A DNA stretch of 43,626 bases. Source: Verrucomicrobiota bacterium. GTDB lineage: Bacteria; Verrucomicrobiota; Verrucomicrobiia; Opitutales; Opitutaceae. The position numbers and the translations under genes are program-made. Below the pieces are notes generated by a model. The model was not told the origin of the DNA, searched no databases, and worked only from the letters and a program-made list of their open reading frames with translations. Below, piece after piece: positions 19,784-27,787 of the stretch. The stretch lies in assembly GCA_023391285.1 (NCBI GenBank), contig JAEWBF010000003.1, positions 1 through 43,626 of the forward strand. Direction: 5' to 3'. How positions within the stretch are numbered: position 1 is the stretch's first letter; every line of letters starts with the position of its first letter.

Positions 19784-20452
19784 ATGTCCTCCGAAGCATG
19801 GCAGATCACTTGGTTTACCGCGGGTGTCGCGGCGCTGAGCACGTGCCTGATCCTGCCTTTCGGAGTCGCCTTGGGCTGGCTGCTCGCCCGCCGCGAATGG
19901 TGGGGAAAGTCGATCGTCGAAACGCTCGTGGCTTTGCCGTTGGTGATTCCTCCGGTGGCGACAGGATTGATCCTGCTGAAACTCCTGGGGCGGCGCGGTC
20001 CGATCGGCGGCTGGCTCGAGAGCACCTTCGGCTGGGAAATCGTTTTCACGTGGCGCGGCGTCGTCGTAGCCACCGCAGTCATGTCGTTTCCGCTGCTGGT
20101 GCGAACCGCGCGAGTGGCGTTCGAAGGCGTCAGCCCGCGCTTGGAGCAGGTCGCGCGGACCTTGGGCGCGGGGCCGTGGCGCGTGTTCGCTCGTATCACG
20201 CTGCCGCTGGCGGCGCGGGGCCTGATCGCGGGCGTGCTGCTTTCTTTCGCACGCGCGTTGGGCGAGTTTGGCGCGACCATCATGGTGGCTGGCTTCATTC
20301 CTGGTCAGACGGCGACGCTGGCGCTGTCCATCTATCATTCGGTTCAACTCGGACGTGATCACGAGGCGCTCGCCTTGCTGGCCGTGTCGGTGACGATCGC
20401 CTTCGCGGCCGTTTGGGCCAGCGAGTGGTTTCTGCGGAGAAAATCGCCGTGA
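19784..20452 (+). CDS. modB: Molybdate ABC transporter, permease
   Basis: The 222-residue inner-membrane protein has about five hydrophobic segments. Its cytoplasmic coupling (EAA) loop, ARTLGAGPWRVFARITLPLA, is followed by SFARALGEFGATIMVAG, which is highly typical of ModB. It forms the channel with two ModC subunits. Its stop overlaps the GTG of modC (GTGA), indicating coupled translation. Confidence 0.95.
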   Translation: MSSEAWQITWFTAGVAALSTCLILPFGVALGWLLARREWWGKSIVETLVALPLVIPPVATGLILLKLLGRRGPIGGWLESTFGWEIVFTWRGVVVATAVMSFPLLVRTARVAFEGVSPRLEQVARTLGAGPWRVFARITLPLAARGLIAGVLLSFARALGEFGATIMVAGFIPGQTATLALSIYHSVQLGRDHEALALLAVSVTIAFAAVWASEWFLRRKSP

Positions 20453-21159
20453 AGATTCAACTCTCCAACCTTCGGCTGCCGCTCGGGCATTTCACCTTGG
20501 AGGTGGATACAACGTTGACCGGCCGCGTCACCGCGATCTTCGGCGCATCCGGTTCGGGCAAGACCTCCCTTCTCGAAGTCATCGCGGGCTTGCGCCATCC
20601 GGAGGCAGGCCGCGTGGCCTTGGATGACGTCGTTCTGACCGACGTGCCGCAACGAACGTTCGTCCGTCCCGAGCAGCGCGCCGTCGGATACGTGCCGCAG
20701 GAAGGCGCATTGTTTCCTCATCTGTCGGTGCACCAGAATCTCGTTTTCGGCCTGGCTCGCGACCATCCGAACCCCGCGGCGATGACGTTCGAGCACGTCA
20801 CTGAAGTTCTAGAAATCAATCGGCTCACAGATCGAAGAGTTGCGATGCTCTCCGGCGGCGAGAAGCAACGCGTGGCGCTCGGTCGCGCGCTGCTCGCGGC
20901 GCCACGCCTGCTGTTGCTCGACGAGCCATTGGCCGGGCTCGACGCGCCGCTGCGCGAGCGACTGATGCCTTACCTTGCGCGGGTGCGGGACGAGTTCGGT
21001 GTGCCGATGCTTTATGTCACCCATGCCGTCGAAGAGGTCATGACGCTCTGCGACGATGTCGTCGTCCTTGCCGGCGGACGCATCGAAGAACGTGGCGTTC
21101 CGACGCGTGTGTTCGTGCCGAGCGAGGAACGTCGATATGTCCGGCGTTCTCGCGACTGA
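20449..21159 (+). CDS. modC: Molybdate ABC transporter, ATPase (short form)
   Basis: The start chosen is GTG 20449, which overlaps the modB stop; the frame also opens at 20413 inside modB. The 236-residue product has Walker A GASGSGKTS, Q-loop YVPQEGALFP, signature LSGGEKQRVALGRALLAAPR, Walker B LLLLDEPLAGLD and the switch His in VTHAVEEV. Classical ModC is about 350 residues with a C-terminal molybdate-binding TOBE domain. Here the protein ends shortly after the ATPase core, so the regulatory domain is absent. Confidence 0.93.
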   Translation: MKIQLSNLRLPLGHFTLEVDTTLTGRVTAIFGASGSGKTSLLEVIAGLRHPEAGRVALDDVVLTDVPQRTFVRPEQRAVGYVPQEGALFPHLSVHQNLVFGLARDHPNPAAMTFEHVTEVLEINRLTDRRVAMLSGGEKQRVALGRALLAAPRLLLLDEPLAGLDAPLRERLMPYLARVRDEFGVPMLYVTHAVEEVMTLCDDVVVLAGGRIEERGVPTRVFVPSEERRYVRRSRD

Positions 21160-21279
21160 TGGCCACTTCAGTTCGGACCGACTCGAAGGGGCAACGCCCG
21201 ATCCAACCGCGGAGCGATTTTGTTGCTGATTTCAGTCCACAAAGTGGGGACGACGCCTTCTGATGGCTGACGAAGGATC

Positions 21280-22416
21280 ATGAACGATTCCCAACTTAGA
21301 GGTCGAAACTTCCGCCATGCGTTCGTGCTGCTGCTGGTGGCGGCGATCTCTCTTCTCGCCTTGGCGATCGCCTGGCCATTTCTGCGGCCGTTGCTTCTCG
21401 GCGCGATGCTCGCCGGGTTGTGCCACCCGCTCTACCGCTGGCTCACCCGTTGTTTTCGAGGACGCGCCTCGCTCGCTTCCTTCACTACCTTGCTGATCCT
21501 CGTCGTGCTTGCGGTCGGTCCGCTCGGGGCGTTTGCCGGGGTCGTTATCAGCCAGGCCGTCGAAGTGAGCGAAAAAGCGATTCCGTGGGTGCGACAACAA
21601 TTCGGGCCGTCGAGCCGGTTTGATGTGCACGATTGGTTGGTCTCACGTTTTCCGGTGCTCGCGCCCTACGTGCCGAGCCAGGAAGCCATCGTCGAAAATG
21701 TCGGGGCGGCCGCGAAGTCGGCGGGGGGCTACCTGGTCACCGCTGCGTCCCGCATCACCGCCGGCACGGCGACCTTTTTGCTGAACGCCTTCGTGATGCT
21801 TTACGCGATGTTCTTCTTCCTTCGGGATGGCAGGGCGATCCTCGAGAAAGTGATCTACTACATTCCGCTGCGTCACGAGGACGAGGTGCAGATGATCGAG
21901 CGCTTCAGCTCCGTCACCCGCGCCACCATCAAAGGCACGGTGATCATCGGCATCGTCCAAGGATCGCTCGCCGGCGTGGCCCTGTGGATGGCCGGCATCG
22001 AAGGCGCCGCTTTCTGGGGAACGATCATGGTGATCCTTTCGGTCATTCCCGGGGTGGGCTCCGCGCTGGTCTGGATCCCGGCGGTGATCTACCTCTTTGC
22101 AACGGACCGGGTCCTCGCGGCGATACTCGTCGCGGTATGGTGCGCGGCGGTTGTCGGCACGATCGACAACGTCCTGCGCCCGATGCTCGTCGGCAAAGAC
22201 GCCAAGATGCCTGATCTGCTCATTCTGGTCGGCACACTGGGTGGCCTGTTTCTGTTTGGCCCGATTGGCTTCATCGCCGGTCCGCTGGTCTTCGGATTGT
22301 TCCTGACCGTCTGGGAAATCTACGGCGCAGCGTTTCGCGATATTCTCCCGCCGGTAAAGCCTTTGACCCGCGCATCCATCGCGAGGTCGGGAAAAACATC
22401 CGCGCCCGATCGCTGA
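21280..22416 (+). CDS. AI-2E family (PerM-type) transporter
   Basis: This 378-residue membrane protein has the family topology: two N-terminal helices (HAFVLLLVAAISLLALAIA, then LLLGAMLAGLCHPLYRWL), a soluble middle region, and a C-terminal cluster of helices. The conserved IPGVGSALVWIPAVIYL, DNVLRPMLVGKDAKMPDLL and LFGPIGFIAGPLV segments are clear. Members include the TqsA AI-2 exporter and ion/proton exchangers, and the substrate here cannot be assigned. It lies 120 bp beyond modC and converges with the deaminase gene. Confidence 0.9.
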   Translation: MNDSQLRGRNFRHAFVLLLVAAISLLALAIAWPFLRPLLLGAMLAGLCHPLYRWLTRCFRGRASLASFTTLLILVVLAVGPLGAFAGVVISQAVEVSEKAIPWVRQQFGPSSRFDVHDWLVSRFPVLAPYVPSQEAIVENVGAAAKSAGGYLVTAASRITAGTATFLLNAFVMLYAMFFFLRDGRAILEKVIYYIPLRHEDEVQMIERFSSVTRATIKGTVIIGIVQGSLAGVALWMAGIEGAAFWGTIMVILSVIPGVGSALVWIPAVIYLFATDRVLAAILVAVWCAAVVGTIDNVLRPMLVGKDAKMPDLLILVGTLGGLFLFGPIGFIAGPLVFGLFLTVWEIYGAAFRDILPPVKPLTRASIARSGKTSAPDR

Positions 22417-22469
22417 GCCGATCGGAGGCGGTCGCGCCCATACTTCGATGGCCGCCTAATGGCCGGACG

Positions 22470-23729
22470 TCAGATCGTTTTCCGGAAAAGATCGAGTGGG
22501 ATGTCGTAGCGGGGATCGGGACGCTTGAAGAGGTATTCTCCGTTGCGGATCGACGCGAGCACGTCGGCGCGCTGGCGCACGGCTTCGAACGGCGTCGTGG
22601 CGTCGAGCACCAGGAAGTTTGCCGGCTTGCCGGTCTCGATGCCGTAACGGTCCTCGACGTGCAGGGTTTTGGCGCCGTTGTAAGTGATCAGATCGAGACA
22701 ACGATCGAGCTGATCGAACGACATCGTATGCGCCAGATGGATACCGTGATCGAGGATGTTCATCATGTTGCCATTGCCCACGGGATACCACGGGTCGTTG
22801 ATCGAATCCTGGCCGAAGCAGACATTGATTCCGCTTTCCCACATCTCTTTCACCCGCGTGAGCCCGCGGCGTTTGGGATAGGTGTCCTGGCGGCCTTGCA
22901 GGTAGGCGTTCTCGGTGGGATTCGCGATGAAGTTCATCCCCGATTGCTTGAACAACCCCATCATGCGAAAGGCCCAGGCATCGTCCGCCGAGCCGAACGA
23001 ACAGGTGTGGCTCGCGGTCGCGCGGAGGCCGATGTCTTCGGTCATCACCAGCGCGTTCAATAGCTCCACGTGGCGGCTCATCACGTCGTCGGTCTCGTCG
23101 CAGTGGACGTCGATCAGCCGGCCGTATTTTTCCGCCAGCTCGACGGTGCGGTGCACGGATTTTTCGCCGAATTCGCGCGCCCACTCGAAATGCGGAATTC
23201 CGCCGACGCAATCCGCCCCCATCTTGAGCGCCTCTTCGATCATCTCGTCGCCGCCTTTGTAGGCATACATGCCTTCCTGGGGGAAGGCGACGATCTGGAT
23301 GGTCACGTTGTCCTTCAACTGTTCGCGAATCTCCAACATCGCCTTCAACCCCGTGAGCTTGGGGTCGTCGACGTCGATGTGGGTGCGGATAAATTGAACC
23401 CCGCGCGAGACCTCTTCCCGAATCCCCTGGAGTGCGCGTTCCCGCGCGTCTTCGAGCGTCTGCGTCTTCTTCACATCGTGCCAGCGGGCGATGCCCTCGA
23501 ACAAGGTGCCGGTCGAATTCGTCGCGCCCTCGCTGCGCCCCGTATACACATAGTCCAAGTGGAGGTGCGGATCGACATACGGCGGCACCACGAGCCGGCC
23601 TTTCAGATCGATTTCCTCGTCGGCCTTCGGCAGGTTCTGACCGATTTGCTGGATGATACCTTTGTCGACCAGGATCTCTCCAGGCTTGTCGTGCTGGCGA
23701 TAGATCGAGGCGTTGATGAACTTCTTCAT
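22470..23729 (-). CDS. Cytosine deaminase-like amidohydrolase
   Basis: The start at 23729 has a strong AAGGAG ribosome-binding site, giving 419 residues, close to the CodA length. Metal-site residues are all visible: HLH (H55, H57), HCDE (H209, catalytic E212), SHT (H241) and FGQD (D308). Overall it follows CodA (DTYPKRRGLTRVKEMWESG, DPWYPVGNGNMMNILDHG). However, the residue after the metal Asp is Ser (S309) where E. coli CodA has Asp314, and the preceding His is Gln. Position 314 influences base recognition in CodA, so isocytosine, creatinine or another cyclic amide is a fair alternative substrate. It is ten bases downstream of the MFS gene and surely co-transcribed. Confidence 0.85.
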   Translation of the reverse strand: MKKFINASIYRQHDKPGEILVDKGIIQQIGQNLPKADEEIDLKGRLVVPPYVDPHLHLDYVYTGRSEGATNSTGTLFEGIARWHDVKKTQTLEDARERALQGIREEVSRGVQFIRTHIDVDDPKLTGLKAMLEIREQLKDNVTIQIVAFPQEGMYAYKGGDEMIEEALKMGADCVGGIPHFEWAREFGEKSVHRTVELAEKYGRLIDVHCDETDDVMSRHVELLNALVMTEDIGLRATASHTCSFGSADDAWAFRMMGLFKQSGMNFIANPTENAYLQGRQDTYPKRRGLTRVKEMWESGINVCFGQDSINDPWYPVGNGNMMNILDHGIHLAHTMSFDQLDRCLDLITYNGAKTLHVEDRYGIETGKPANFLVLDATTPFEAVRQRADVLASIRNGEYLFKRPDPRYDIPLDLFRKTI

Positions 23730-23739
23730 GGTTTCTCCT

Positions 23740-24945
23740 TCAGGGTTCAGCGGTTCGCGGGAGCGATGACCGCAGGGTGCGTTTGGCCAGCAACGCGATG
23801 ACGATGGCCACGGCAAAACAGACGAGTGACTGGTAAACGATGCGCTTCACGCCGCTGCGCGGGAAATCGCTCAACAGCATCCCGCCCACCCAGGTGGCGA
23901 TCATGATCGAAAGATTGAATACGCTCGATTGCACCGAGGTGGCGACATCCTTGGCGCTTTCGACCTGCTTGCTGACGGCCGTCTGATACATCGTCACGAG
24001 CGGGCCGAAAGCGAGACCCCAAAGGAAGAACGCAGCGTGCGAGACGAAGATCGTTCCTTTGAACGCGAGGAACATCGCCATGGAAATTCCGCCGACGCCG
24101 AGCATGACCACGATCAACGGTCGCAGATGCGCATCGATGTATCTCGCGGATACAATCACCGAGATCACCGACCCGATGCCAAAAATCAACAGAGCCACAC
24201 CGATGCCGCCGGCAAAACCGATCAGCTCCACCAGCAGAGTGATGTAGGTGTAGATGCCGTAGTGCGCTGCCACCGACAGGAAGGTCAGCAGCAGCACGAT
24301 CAAGATCGACGGCATCTTCAGCACCGCGAGGGGCGAGTTGCTCTTGCTGAGCTTCTCCCCTTCCACCGCCGGCAGGAAGAAATAGCACAACACGGCAATC
24401 GCGACCACCGCCACGCCCATGACCATGAAAGCCGTTCGCCAGCCAAAGGTGATTCCGATCGTCGTCATCACCGGAAGACCGATGCTGATGCCAAGGGTGT
24501 TGCCCGACATGATGACGGTGATCGCCTTACCATGCATGGTTTCCGGCACCAGGCGCGTTCCGTAAGCGGCGATCATCGGCCACATCACCCCCGCGCAAAT
24601 TCCGCCGATGATGCGGCACGCAACAATCACGACATACGACGACGAGAGCGCGACGACGATGTTCGAAGCCGCAAAGCCCGCGAGCAAGGCCATGAGCAGA
24701 GTCTTGCGATTCAGCGCGAGCGTGGCGCTAACAAGCGGGATGGCAGCGACCGCCGAGGCCAACGCGTAGACGCCGACCAAAAAGCCCACGGCACTCTCGT
24801 CCACGTCCAAACCTTCGGTCATCTGGGGCAAAATTCCGGAGGGCACCAACTCCGACAAGATGCCAACAAACGTGACGCTGGCCATCAGGCCGAAGACGAA
24901 CCACGAAAATCCCCGCTCTTCACGGACCGGTGCAATGATGGACAT
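23740..24945 (-). CDS. Major facilitator superfamily transporter
   Basis: This 401-residue protein has twelve predicted hydrophobic helices. MFS-type loops include VGFLVGVYALASAVAAIPLV, a helix 2-3 loop (LALNRKTLLMALLAG), and RIIGGICAGVMWPMIAAYGTRL in helix 4. It resembles the DHA1/arabinose-efflux-like branch (SELVPSGILPQMTEGL near the N-terminus). With the deaminase directly downstream, it probably moves the deaminase's substrate or product, most simply as a nucleobase-type permease. Direction and substrate are inferred only from this context. Confidence 0.88.
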   Translation of the reverse strand: MSIIAPVREERGFSWFVFGLMASVTFVGILSELVPSGILPQMTEGLDVDESAVGFLVGVYALASAVAAIPLVSATLALNRKTLLMALLAGFAASNIVVALSSSYVVIVACRIIGGICAGVMWPMIAAYGTRLVPETMHGKAITVIMSGNTLGISIGLPVMTTIGITFGWRTAFMVMGVAVVAIAVLCYFFLPAVEGEKLSKSNSPLAVLKMPSILIVLLLTFLSVAAHYGIYTYITLLVELIGFAGGIGVALLIFGIGSVISVIVSARYIDAHLRPLIVVMLGVGGISMAMFLAFKGTIFVSHAAFFLWGLAFGPLVTMYQTAVSKQVESAKDVATSVQSSVFNLSIMIATWVGGMLLSDFPRSGVKRIVYQSLVCFAVAIVIALLAKRTLRSSLPRTAEP

Positions 24946-24962
24946 GGCGTTTCCATCTGACG

Positions 24963-24988
24963 GTGAGACGCCTTCATGAGCGTATCAC
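24963..24988 (-). promoter_or_regulatory. Hairpin in the leader of the MFS/deaminase operon
   Basis: GTGA-N-ACGC, an 8-nt loop, then GCGT-N-TCAC form an eight-pair stem with a single internal mismatch, ending 18 bp upstream of the MFS start codon. In the mRNA it would lie just before the weak ribosome-binding region, so it could affect translation. It does not match a riboswitch I know. Confidence 0.35.
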
Positions 24989-25108
24989 GCGACCATCGGG
25001 AACGTTGCACTGTAATCCCCCGGCCGATCCCCTGCCATCGGGCGCCACACGCTGGTTCCAGTCAGGGAGTTACCCCGCTACGGGCCGCATTGCCCCAGCA
25101 ACGCACCG

Positions 25109-25171
25109 TTGCGCCCGATCAGGCGCAACTTGCACGCCAACTCCGTCGGCCGGGCGCAGTTACGCTGCGCC
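25109..25171. other. Two perfect hairpins between infA and the MFS operon
   Basis: TTGCGCC-CGATCA-GGCGCAA (25109-25128) and GGCGCAG-TTACG-CTGCGCC (25153-25171) are both perfect 7-bp stems, sitting 39-101 bp past the infA stop. They lack T-tracts, so if they end infA transcription they would need help. They could also be part of a structured leader for the downstream operon. Confidence 0.45.
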
Positions 25172-25209
25172 GCGGCTTTCCAGCCGAGCTGTTCCGTCCG
25201 ACCTAGGGA

Positions 25210-25518
25210 CTAATACCTGCGACGAGCCGTGAAACGGCCGGCCGCATTCGGATCCCGCACGCGGTAAGTGATGCGCGCCTTCTCCAAATCGTAAGGGCTC
25301 ATCTCCATCTTCACCGTATCGCCCGCGGCGATCTTGATGAAGTGCTTGCGTAATTTGCCGGAGATGTGGCCGAGCACCACGTGGCCATTGGCCAGTTGCA
25401 CTCTGAACATAGTTCCCGGCAGCACAGCGACAATTTTGCCTTCAACTTCAACGACACTGGCGGTCGTGCTCGCAGCTCCGGGTTTAGTAGATGAATTTGC
25501 GGTCAAGGCATCACCCAT
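25210..25518 (-). CDS. infA: Translation initiation factor IF-1
   Basis: The 102-residue frame contains a complete IF-1 OB-fold: VEVEGKIVAVLPGTMFRVQL, NGHVVLGHISGKLRKHFIKI, AAGDTVKMEMSPYDLEKARI and TYR. It occupies the ribosomal A site during initiation. Standard IF-1 is about 72 residues. Here a 21-residue Ser/Thr/Ala-rich N-terminal lead precedes the domain if the ATG at 25518 is used, and a short Arg-rich tail (GRFTARRRY) follows it. Confidence 0.93.
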   Translation of the reverse strand: MGDALTANSSTKPGAASTTASVVEVEGKIVAVLPGTMFRVQLANGHVVLGHISGKLRKHFIKIAAGDTVKMEMSPYDLEKARITYRVRDPNAAGRFTARRRY

Positions 25519-25620
25519 AGCGCTGAATCCGTCGGGTGCAAAAGATTTCCTGGAATCGCTTCGTTAATCTCGGTGATCGATTGCTATCCCGCCACTCCGC
25601 CGCTAACCAGCAAGCTGCCG

Positions 25621-27177
25621 ATGGCTCACTCCTCTGATTCCTCCCACGCCGGGCACGAAGAGTTCTCATTGCCGCTGTTCGCCGCCACTGTGCTCGTCAC
25701 GCTCGCCGGATTGCTGGCCATCCTGAAATGGACCGCGCCCGATGTATGGGACGCTCAGTTCCTCGCGCCGCTGTGGAAGGCGGCCGTCGCCTTCGCGGCG
25801 ATCAGCTTGGTGAACTGCTTCATGGAATACTTTTTCCATCGCTACGTGCTGCATACGCCAGCGGTTCCGTTTCTGCGCCGGCTCTACAAGCAGCACACGC
25901 TGCATCACGCGCTTACGCGTATTGCCCGCCGGCCCGGTCGCGACGGCCGCGGGTTTCTGTTCATCGAAAACAAATTCCCCGATCGTGGAGCCCGAGCAGG
26001 GCGAGGCCTCTTTCTTCCCGTGGTATTCCCTCGCGGTCTTCGCCGCCGTGCTCACGCCCCTGCTCGCATTGCTCCACTGGCTGTTTCCCTCGTTTCCCTG
26101 GTTCTTCGGCGGCTTCGCCGCGCTCGCCGTTTCGCTGACGCTTTACGAGGTGCTTCACGCCATCAATCACTGGCCCTTCGAAAAATGGGAGCCGTTGATC
26201 ACGCACCGGGTATGGGGACGTTTCTGGCAGCCGGTGTATGCCTTCCACCTCCGGCATCACGCCGTCACCGATTGCAACGAATCCATTTCGGGCTTCTTCG
26301 GACTCCCCATCGCCGATTGGGTTTTTCGCACCTGCATCATCCCTCGAACGATCTACGCCGACGGCGAAGAATGGAGCGCCGATAAATTTCGCCCACCCCA
26401 TCCGCGCTGGATGATTCGGAAACTGGACGTCATCGCCGATCGGACCGTGGCGCGGCGCCGAAAGCAGGAAGCGGCTTCGTCGACGCCCGCAAACAACCTC
26501 ACTGCAGCCGGCAGTGAACCCGCGCAACGCCGTCCCTTCACCCCGGGCGAGGAGATCGCCAACTGGATCACGCACGGCGTCGGGCTCCTGACGAGCATCG
26601 TGGGACTCACGCTGCTCATCGTTATTTCGAGCCTGCGTGGCAACGCCTGGCACGTCGTGAGTTTCACTGTATTCGGACTTACCCTACTGCTCCTTTACAC
26701 CGCTTCGACGCTCTACCACGCGCAACGGCGCGGGCGCGCGAAAATGATTTTTCGCCGCTTCGATCATGCCGCGGTTTTCCTCCTCATCGCCGGCACCTAT
26801 ACGCCGTTTCTGCTGACGCATTTGCGCGGCCCGTGGGGCTGGTCGCTCTTCGGCGTGGTGTGGGGGCTGTCGGGCGCAGGAGCCGTCTTTCAACTTTTCT
26901 TCGGCGAGCGTTACCGGCTCACGTCGACGATCGCCTGCATTTTTCTCGCTGGCTCATCGTCGTCGCGCTGCAACCGATGCTGGCGAGCGTCCCGCACGGC
27001 AGCTTGTGGCTGCTGCTCGCCGGCGGATTGTGCTACACCATCGGCGTCGTGTTTTACCGGTGGCATCGACTCCGGTATCACCACGCCGTCTGGCACACAT
27101 TCGTCCTCGGTGGAAGCACCTGCCACTACCTCGCGGTGATGCTCTTGCTTCTGCCGCACGCAAGCCCGGCGTCGTAA
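25621..27177 (+). pseudogene. Fatty acid hydroxylase-haemolysin III fusion with two compensating frameshifts
   Basis: Conceptually one protein of about 518 residues. The N-half is a membrane fatty-acid hydroxylase/sterol desaturase domain with the di-iron His motifs HRYVLH, HTLHH, HAINH and HLRHH. After a linker it becomes a haemolysin III/PAQR domain: PGEEIANWITHGVG, TASTLYHAQRRG, FDHAAVFLLIAGTYTPFLL, and the closing YHHAVWHTFV. The frame breaks twice. In the C-run at 25977-25980 one extra C separates ENKFP from IVEPEQGEASFFPWY. Near 26950 one G seems lost (IFL then WLIVVALQPML), which restores the original frame. Repairing both yields uninterrupted conserved sequence, so either the assembly carries two indel errors or the gene is recently inactivated. 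Confidence 0.85.
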
Positions 27178-27243
27178 CGCGGGAGAACTTCGCAGAGGCA
27201 GCTACAAAACTGTAAAAGGGCCTGCCCCGGCAATTCTCCCGCG
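27178..27243 (+). ncRNA. Structured element directly after the hydroxylase-HlyIII stop codon
   Basis: CGCGGGAGAA at 27178-27187 pairs perfectly with TTCTCCCGCG at 27234-27243. Inside, AGGCAG and CTGCC can pair around an A-rich loop (CTACAAAACTGTAAAA). The two-tier 66-nt structure starts one base after the TAA of the upstream gene. No T-tract follows. It could be a mRNA 3' stabiliser, a processed small RNA or a leader for the response regulator; no known family was recognised. Confidence 0.4.
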
Positions 27244-27272
27244 GAGTCCACCGCCCTTCCTCGCTCGTTCGC

Positions 27273-27295
27273 CCGGGACTGCGCCCCGGATTTTT
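27273..27295 (+). terminator. Terminator-like hairpin
   Basis: CCGGG, a 7-nt loop and CCCGG are followed by ATTTTT. The stem is short but GC-only. It probably ends transcription from the hydroxylase-HlyIII gene before the response regulator. Confidence 0.5.
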
Positions 27296-27329
27296 GCCCG
27301 ATGGCACACCGCTTCGTTCGGGCTATTTT
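27296..27329 (+). terminator. Second terminator-like hairpin just before the response regulator
   Basis: GCCCGA at 27296-27301 pairs with TCGGGC at 27318-27323, followed by TATTTT. It ends only six bases before the response regulator start codon, so it could act as a transcription or translation attenuator for that gene as well as a terminator. Confidence 0.4.
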
Positions 27330-27334
27330 GGGCG

Positions 27335-27727
27335 ATGGGATCGACGAAGGTTCTTATTGCTGACGATCACGAGGTGATCCGAACAGGAGTGCGTTTGCTA
27401 CTCGGCACCGAACTCTTCGAAGTCGTGGCGGAAGCTCCCAACGGTCAGGTGGCCATCGATCTCACCGCCGCGCATTCCCCGGACATCGTGATCATGGACG
27501 TCGACATGCCCCACCTCGACGGGATCGAAGCCACGCGACGGCTCAAAGAAGCCAACCCCGATGCGCGCGTGTTGATTCTTTCAGCGGAGTCGCGCGCCAC
27601 CTTGACCGAGGAAGTCCAAGCCGCCGGCGCCGTGGGCCTGGTCGACAAATATTCCTGCGTGGAAGAACTGCCGCGCGCCTTGGGCGCCCTGCTGAATGGG
27701 CAGTGCTGGTTTCCGCTTCGAGCCTAG
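27335..27727 (+). CDS. Response regulator, receiver domain only
   Basis: The 130-residue protein is a complete NarL/FixJ-type receiver. VLIADDHEVIRTGVRLLL carries the acidic pair, VIMDVDMPHLDG has the phospho-acceptor Asp (about residue 54), the switch Ser/Thr is in ILSAES, and the conserved Lys is in VDKYS. NarL-type proteins normally continue into a LuxR helix-turn-helix after about residue 140. Here the frame stops at GQCWFPLRA, so no DNA-binding output is present. No kinase gene is adjacent; the kinase at 35793 lies 8 kb away. Confidence 0.9.
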   Translation: MGSTKVLIADDHEVIRTGVRLLLGTELFEVVAEAPNGQVAIDLTAAHSPDIVIMDVDMPHLDGIEATRRLKEANPDARVLILSAESRATLTEEVQAAGAVGLVDKYSCVEELPRALGALLNGQCWFPLRA

Positions 27728-27787
27728 TCCCGATTCCTCGCGCGATCCGCTAAGTTTCGGGCGAAAGCCGCCGTATCCTCGATTCCC

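Noticed and set aside
24946..25030. Purine or other riboswitch before the MFS/deaminase operon
   Set aside because: The hairpin is real, but none of the conserved junction bases of a known purine-type aptamer could be matched.
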